Position numbers and translations under genes: made by a program | The notes under the pieces: model-generated | The model's input: the letters and a program-made list of their open reading frames with translations, nothing else | Databases searched by the model: none | What the model was told of the DNA's origin: nothing | Source: Gyromitra esculenta | Lineage: Eukaryota > Ascomycota > Pezizomycetes > Pezizales > Discinaceae | Length of the DNA stretch: 64,000 bases | Direction: 5' to 3' | Assembly: GCA_038503075.1 (NCBI GenBank) | Contig: JBCAML010000007.1 | Location: 372,001-436,000, forward strand | In this document: piece after piece, positions 59,066-64,000 of the stretch | Position numbering within the stretch: position 1 is the stretch's first letter | Layout of the letters: every line of letters begins with the position of its first letter

Positions 59066-60378
59066 GCCTCGCTTGAAGCGCTTGCAGATTCTAACGCAAA
59101 AAACTGAGGTGGGAGCAGTGGTGGCGGTAGTGGGGAGGCAGCAGGTGTACGGTTAGCAGGCGGTGCAGTGAGAGCTCCCCTCATAGTGGGTTTCTTGGGA
59201 GCAGAGGGGCAGTTGGCGTATGAGTGGTCTGGGGCGGCACAGAACATGCATTTTCCAGTGGAACGACGCCACTGTTTTTCTTCCTTGGAGAGCTTCCTTC
59301 GTCCATTTACCATCGTATACCTTTGGTCTTGAGGTGGGCGAGAAATATTACTGGTGCAGCCAAAGGATAGGTCCATTGGGGCTAGTCCTCCTGGTGTGAA
59401 GGAGGAAGCAGGAGTGAAGGCGGCGGGAGCACTGAACTGACCCATGTTGTCACGAGCGTTTCCCTGTTTCTCTGCCTTGGGGGCTCGGATACGGTTATCT
59501 AGCCGGGTCAGGGTGAGGATCATCTCCGGGAGGTTGGCAGGGGTAATTGGCGCGAACACCATAGCTTCTTTTAGCTCTTCTGACATGCCATGTTCTAGGG
59601 CGTCCATCTTCGAATTCTCATCAAAGTTGAGCTGTCCCATGATCCTTTGGAAGTCAGCGAGATAGGCTGAGAAATCATGTTTTCCTTGACGGAGTTGGTG
59701 CAGTTCTCGTCGTGTGGTACCGGTTGGGTCTGGGTCTCCAAAAGCAGTTTCTAACGCTGCGATTAATTGTTCCATGTTGGCCCAGGTGGTGAGGCCGGAT
59801 GGGAGGATGGTATGGCGGACTTGTTCCAACACTGCTCCTTTCAGACGGTTAATGGTGTAGAGGATCATTGTTGTTTCGTTAGCGAAACGATCTCTGTTGA
59901 TGGTGAGTTTGGAGCATAATTGTAGGATAAAGCCGGGGAGCTTGGCTCAAGACCCGTCAAATTTCTCCGGGTCGGGCATCCGTTCTGATCGGTGAGAATT
60001 TGTTGGCGGAGGTGGGGTGGCAGTGAGGTTTGGCGGGGCAGCGGGGGCTTGGACGGCGGATTGGGCTTCATTTCGTTCTTGTCGCAATCGGGCAATCAAG
60101 TTAGCGGCTTCAGTGACCCGTTGGTACTGTTCCGTAGCGTGGTGGAGGGCATTGTTGGTCTGAATCCAGACGGTATTGAGTTTCACCTCGTTTTCCCGTT
60201 CGTTTTCTTGGAGGACATCTATTTGGTTCTCGAGAGCTTGGTAGAGGTCTCGGAGTTGATTGTATTGCTCCGAGGGGTCTTCTCGGATGCCTTGGGCGAA
60301 AGCTTCTCTAGTGGGGAAGTGTGGGATGGCGACAGCAGCTCCTTCAGTGGAAGGGCCGGCGGGAGCAGGTGAGCTCAT
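59056..60378 (-). pseudogene. gag: Gypsy-1 gag, one nonsense codon
   Basis: Starts MSSPAPAGPSTEGAAVAIP at 60,378. A TGA near 59,947 stands where sisters have CGA (FDGS-stop versus FDGSR). The downstream part is open to the zinc knuckle CMFCAAPDHSYANC and ends EALN then TAG. Same architecture as Gypsy-5. Confidence 0.85.
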
Positions 60379-60581
60379 GATGTTGGTGCCGGGCGAGGAA
60401 AGGAGTTCTTGCGTAAGTACTCCTGATCCAGCCACTCGGGAATAACTTCAACCAAAGGTTGTGGTTTTCGCAGCGTTAAGCAAAGAAAGATGCTTGAAAT
60501 GGATTGGCGAATCCGAGTGATAATTTCCATGCAAGGGGTTATTTTCTGCGGTAGAAGGTGTAGATGATGGAAGCAACGTAA

Positions 60582-61001
60582 TCTCACGGTTGAGTTCCTC
60601 GCTAAGCCCTTCAGTATCCCTGAAGGTGAGCAGTGCTACTTAGGCGAGGTAACAACACGTTCAAAGAGTTCGATGTTTCTACAAGTTCTACGAGGGGTCT
60701 ATCTCAAGGCGAGATAAGTGCAGCGGAGTAAACAGCGACAGCGAGGGTTCTGAGGTAGAACCGAGGTAGTATTTCGACAATTACAGGAGAAGGTAAACGA
60801 GAATGTTGCTTAAGGAAAGAAGAAGAAGAAAGACAAGAACGACCGAAATCCTTCGTTTAAATACCCCGCTTTCCCGTAACACAATCAACAACCTGACAAC
60901 AACCGAAATGCAACCGAACAACAAAGCCATTATACCCAAACAACCCTTCACTACTACCAACAACTTTATTCTTAACCCGTTACCCGGTTCCATCCGTGAA
61001 A
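60582..61001 (-). repeat. Gypsy-1 5' LTR and PBS
   Basis: 420 bp; followed (minus strand) by TTACGTTGCTTCCATC, the PBS. The R start reads AAGCAACAT here, a one-base decay of AAGCAACGT. GGATA hairpin 60,608-60,626. Confidence 0.9.
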
Positions 61002-61911
61002 ACTGTTCACTTTTATCTCGCCATACCAAAGAAATACCAAAAGTACCTCCAACCTCAATTGCCATCTCATCAGTAAATCCACAATTTGCCCACTCTTTAT
61101 CAGCTTCCCAATGCTGCCGAGCCTGACAGTACACCAACCGAATAGCTTTATTCTCAGTGGAAAGAATAAACTTAAACTCCTCCTGATAGGCCTTTATTCC
61201 TCTTTCGTGTAATGCTTTAAGTACTGGAAAATCACTGACATGGCCCAGCCCTGCTTCTCGGCGCAAATCAACCACTTTCATCCACCGAGTCTTAAAATCG
61301 TGTTTGACAATAGCAATCAATCGATCCTTTTCTTCTTCACTCAATACTTCTGGCCTTCCACTTCTTTTATCCGGCTTCAAAATATCCGCTGAAATCAACT
61401 CCAAGTGTGATATCTCTTCTGGTAACACGGGTGTTCGTTGATTAACTTGAATCAACTCAAAGGTTGCGGATAAGGAGCTGGAAAGTGCTTCAACTTCAGC
61501 CAGTACTTCTTCGTCATCATCCACTTCTCGGAGCTGCAGGTTCTCGGCTTCTTTTATTCTGTCCTCTTCCAACTTTGCAGTTGCATTCTTCACTGCATGC
61601 ATGTACACATCATTCGCTGTGGAGCGTGCAACACCAGTCAGCTGCTGTATTTTTCTGTAGTTAAGAGGTTGGTCAAGCTTCCGGTAAGCAATAATAACAG
61701 CTTGTCACCGCGGGGTAATCTCCTTCCCTATCGGTAGGTTTCAGTTAGCATTCAAATCCATGTTAGATCATGACATTAACTTACCTCTAGTGATATTTCC
61801 TCGTGCCATCTCGAACTACCATAGCCTGACAGCCTCAGGCTCTATTCAGGGGCAGAGGGCAAGAGCCAGCCAGCCGAGTGCGTGCGCTCTCGAGCGCCCA
61901 AGCGCCCAAGC

Positions 61912-62322
61912 TCTCAAGGAGCGGGTTTCCTGTCAAGCTCTCGAGTATCCCTCGAGATGAGCAGTGCTACTTGAATGGGAAACCAACAACGAGAAAGTGT
62001 ACGAAGGTTCTACAGGCTCTACAAATGGTTTAAGTCGTGGTGACTTAAAGACAGCGACAGCGGAGGATTACGAGATGTAACCGAGGTTTGTATTTGTAGG
62101 ATACAAGAGTGAACAATAGAAGACGTTGCTTAGGGAAAGAAGAAGGAAAAGTACAACAAGAGGGGAAGACCCTTCGCTTATATACCACATTCCAGCTCTT
62201 TCGATGACAAAGACATGACTCATTATAATAGAAAACCCATGGAAACACAAAGAACAAACATCGAAACGCAACGACCATGTACCCATGTACTCGACCCATC
62301 AACGAAACATCCATCCATGAAA
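61912..62322 (-). mobile_element. Solo LTR 4 near the right end of the mariner
   Basis: 411 bp, TTTCATGG...CCTTGAGA on the minus strand, duplication CAAGC at 61,907-61,911 and 62,323-62,327. Closest by eye to the Gypsy-2/Gypsy-4 LTR subfamily. GGATA hairpin with TCTCGAG stem at 61,939-61,957. Confidence 0.92.
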
Positions 62323-62360
62323 CAAGCGCTGCTGGCGCACGGGTGCTGTGGGGTTTCGGA

Positions 62361-62389
62361 GGTGTCCGAATACTTTAATTTCCCCCGAG
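62361..62389 (-). repeat. Mariner right TIR (5' end of transposon)
   Basis: Perfect match to the left TIR with TA immediately outside. The transposase start (61,761) lies about 0.2 kb inside it once the solo LTR at 61,912-62,322 is discounted. Confidence 0.95.
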
Positions 62390-63401
62390 TAGTGTAGAGA
62401 GCGGAAGAAATTTCTTGAGAGAGAGAAGAGGGGAGAGGGAAGAAAGCTTCAGTATTTAACCCCTCAAGATGCTGGACGTTAAGGGAGATTTCGCTGGACA
62501 TTGAATGGTATGGACATGTAGAGCTGTATGTAGCGGATTGTAGGCAGAATTTGACACGTTACGTGCTAGAGGCACTCATCAGCAGCAGAGAAGGTGTTTG
62601 ATGTCCAGATTTCCTTTATATGAAGTGGCAAACGTACGCGCGATACAAAAACCACGAAGTACATGTGCCTATAGTTTTGGCTGTGATGGCTAGTTCGAGT
62701 GACACCATATGATGGGTAGTTATTTCCCATACACCTTTCGGAGTATTTACATGTAGTACTTGGACTCTAACAACTATCCGCTACATCTGTAGGTACCCCT
62801 CTCCCCTCATTTGTTGCCAAAGCCATCGTCATATAATAATAGATAAATAATAGACCCAGTATACATCCACGTCGGGCATCTAATATTTCATATCAGATAA
62901 TATATTAATTATCAAAGAACACCTATTGTGAGTATATTGGCCGGTTTCTACTTTTCAGAACTCTAGAGCTTAGTCGTATCACTAGACGACATGTACTCGC
63001 GTCGCGATTCTTCTTCCCTGTTGAGATTTTGTTCGCTCTCTACCTTGAGGCACGACTGTAATAGCATCGATTTTTATTGTCTACACAAACTATCTTGATC
63101 AATGGATACTTAACACGTTTGGGTCTCTTCATCAACTTTTATTGCTTACATGCATTCATAAATACACAAAATTATTTGACGCTACACTCGATTATGAGAC
63201 TCCTCCCTCTTCCTAGCATTCAACTCCAGCAGGAACTATAGCACAAACAAAATAAAAATATGTACGGGCGAGGACCCTCTTTATAGCTACAGTGAGTGAT
63301 ATACCGTGATATTTCATCCAAATTCATCCAATCAATTCCTCCATCTTCCCCTGCGAGAAATAGAAAAAATAGAATCAAAGTCACACTTGCTCGCAGCACA
63401 T
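62390..63401. other. Intergenic, right flank of the nest
   Basis: 1.0 kb of AT-rich sequence between the mariner and the 3' end of the RIC8-like gene. No gene, TIR or LTR seen. Confidence 0.45.
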
Positions 63402-64000
63402 TTAATCTAAGCCCTCAAACCGCCCTTCCTCAAGTGCTTGCTGCATTGGATTTTTAATATCTATAACCCCTGTCTTCTTCATCCTATATACCCGCAGCTT
63501 CGCGTTAGTCCAAAAACTCCTAAGCAGCCGTCGTATCGACCCAGAAAAGGGGCCATGCCTTTCAAAAAGCACAAAAAGTTTCTCTGCTTCACGTTCTTTC
63601 TCCTCTTCAGTCATATTACCTAGCAGATCCGTGACTGGTTCTTCAGAGTCTAGCGTCTGGCCCGTGATAGGGTTGATCGGCCTCTGATTACTTGATTCTG
63701 AGGTAGATTTAAAGGTAGATGGTGCAACTTGGAGACCCCGTGTCATAAGAAGACCTGACGCGAATCCGTAGCCGACGTTGTGCACGTATTCTTCTGGAGA
63801 AGAATTTGAGAGTTCGAATTGCAGGGAGGAGATATACTCCCGTGTGTTGGGTGCCATAGCAGAGGCTGTGAGATTTAGCAGGCGAGAGGCAAGCGTGGTA
63901 GATTTACCGAGAGGCTTATCGCGTTCTCTGAAGGTGGGCCAAACGTTAGTGGCCAAGCAATTTGGAAGGATGGGGAGAAAGAGGGAAACATACTCTTCTG
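63402..64000 (-). CDS. RIC8/synembryn-like protein, 3' end only
   Basis: Last exons of a minus-strand gene whose 5' part lies outside. Exon fragments 63,994-64,000, 63,559-63,927 and 63,402-63,483. Introns: 63,928-63,993 (GTATGT donor) and 63,484-63,558. Family marks: RDKPLGKSTTLASRLLNL, YISSLQFELSNSSPEEYVHNVGYGFASGLL, NPITGQ, MTEEEKEREAEKLFVLFER followed by MKKTGVIDIKNPMQQALEEG. Ric8 proteins are cytosolic chaperones and exchange factors for G-protein alpha subunits. Without excision of the second intron the frame stays open, adding 25 foreign residues between FER and MKKTG. Confidence 0.78.
   Translation of the reverse strand, partial: EEYVSLFLPILPNCLATNVWPTFRERDKPLGKSTTLASRLLNLTASAMAPNTREYISSLQFELSNSSPEEYVHNVGYGFASGLLMTRGLQVAPSTFKSTSESSNQRPINPITGQTLDSEEPVTDLLGNMTEEEKEREAEKLFVLFERHGPFSGSIRRLLRSFWTNAKLRVYRMKKTGVIDIKNPMQQALEEGRFEGLD

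Larger units (their letters stand above)
38262..61001 (-). mobile_element. Gypsy-1: outer Ty3/gypsy chromovirus in the mariner
   Basis: The 5' LTR is 60,582-61,001 (420 bp); of the 3' LTR only 38,262-38,386 remains before the next insertion. The duplication ACTGT flanks both outer edges (38,257-38,261 and 61,002-61,006), and joining them restores the transposase frame. Internal sequence kept: 56,868-60,581 (gag, protease, RT, RNase H). Integrase, the chromodomain and the rest of the 3' LTR are lost to a later deletion. LTR ends are TTTCACGG and CCGTGAGA/CCGTGAAA. Confidence 0.9.
37039..61761 (-). pseudogene. Tc1/mariner transposase, interrupted in two places
   Basis: Three fragments on the minus strand: 61,002-61,761 (N-terminal), 37,790-38,261 (middle) and 37,039-37,346 (C-terminal). 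The N-terminal piece has a helix-turn-helix (KLDQPLNYRKIQQLTGVARS), a second DNA-binding segment and the first catalytic Asp (FTDEMAIEVGG). The middle piece starts at GAKKKQG and ends at the second Asp (LMEDG). The C-terminal piece has WPPNSPDFNPIERIW with the catalytic Glu, giving DD34E spacing. Excising each LTR element with one copy of its 5-bp duplication restores the frame exactly. Two TGA stops near the N-terminus (61,741-61,743 and 61,705-61,707) look like former CGA codons. About 500 residues, longer than typical Tc1 (about 340), because a charged helical insert lies between the first two Asp residues. Confidence 0.9.
36862..62389 (-). mobile_element. Tc1/mariner transposon, expanded to 25.5 kb by nested insertions
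   Basis: The ends carry perfect 29-bp terminal inverted repeats (36,862-36,890 and 62,361-62,389) beginning CTCGGGGGAAATTAAAGTAT. TA flanks each end (36,860-36,861; 62,390-62,391), the signature Tc1/mariner duplication. Remove the inserted LTR elements and about 1.5 kb of one DDE transposase frame is restored on the minus strand. The element is the oldest shell of the nest: all the LTR elements inside lie within it. It is dead, because the transposase is split twice and has two in-frame stops. Confidence 0.93.

Noticed and set aside
38262..61001. A giant single mobile element with cargo genes
   Set aside because: All coding sequence between the outer LTRs is retroelement gag or pol; no host or cargo gene is found.
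1..64000. CRISPR arrays, tRNA or rRNA genes
   Set aside because: None seen; no spaced repeats, no cloverleaf-compatible box pairs and no rRNA-like conserved blocks.

Overview
The window is nuclear DNA of a filamentous ascomycete (Pezizomycotina type). The genes have many short GT-AG introns (mostly 50-120 bp, branch-point CTAAC/CTGAC-like), and they encode fungal housekeeping proteins: mitochondrial Hsp70, mitochondrial isoleucyl-tRNA synthetase, an Adp1-type ABC transporter, an Iks1-type kinase, an Swc3-like SWR1 subunit and the 3' end of a RIC8-like gene. The clade could not be fixed more closely from sequence alone.

Region 1-36,861 and 62,390-64,000 is gene space. In order it holds SSC1-like Hsp70 (+), a 72-codon small membrane protein (+), a BEM46/ABHD-type hydrolase (-), two uncharacterised genes (-), a 0.64 kb MITE-like element, another uncharacterised gene (-), a glucose-6-phosphate 1-epimerase-like gene (+), a PPxY membrane protein (-), ADP1 (-), ISM1 (-), an Swc3/GATA-finger protein (-), a 126 bp foldback MITE, a multi-TM protein (+), IKS1 (-) and, at the far right, RIC8 (-, 5' end outside the window). 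For most of these I placed exon borders so that the spliced length is a multiple of three and the joined protein reads through known family motifs.

Region 36,862-62,389 is one 25.5 kb nest of transposons. The outermost shell is a Tc1/mariner element with perfect 29-bp terminal inverted repeats and a TA duplication. Its transposase gene is cut twice: by a solo LTR (duplication TCCAT) and by a Ty3/gypsy chromovirus (duplication ACTGT). The chromovirus is itself filled with further chromoviruses of related subfamilies, up to five levels deep, plus solo LTRs. Every LTR uses non-canonical ends (TTTCA...TGAGA type rather than TG...CA), and nearly all junctions carry 5-bp duplications. One recombination between two nested sister copies explains every missing piece.

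The chromoviruses show three linked features that look like a regulatory RNA system: (1) a TTTAAAC slippery heptamer directly at the gag stop, followed after 6 nt by a covarying hairpin, predicting -1 frameshifting into pol; (2) a string of covarying hairpins with constant loops (ACCTC, GGATA) in the R-U5 leader; (3) a primer-binding site 2 nt after the LTR whose complement AAGCAACGT sits at the expected transcript start, predicting Tf1/sushi-type self-priming. All coordinates and alignments were read by eye.
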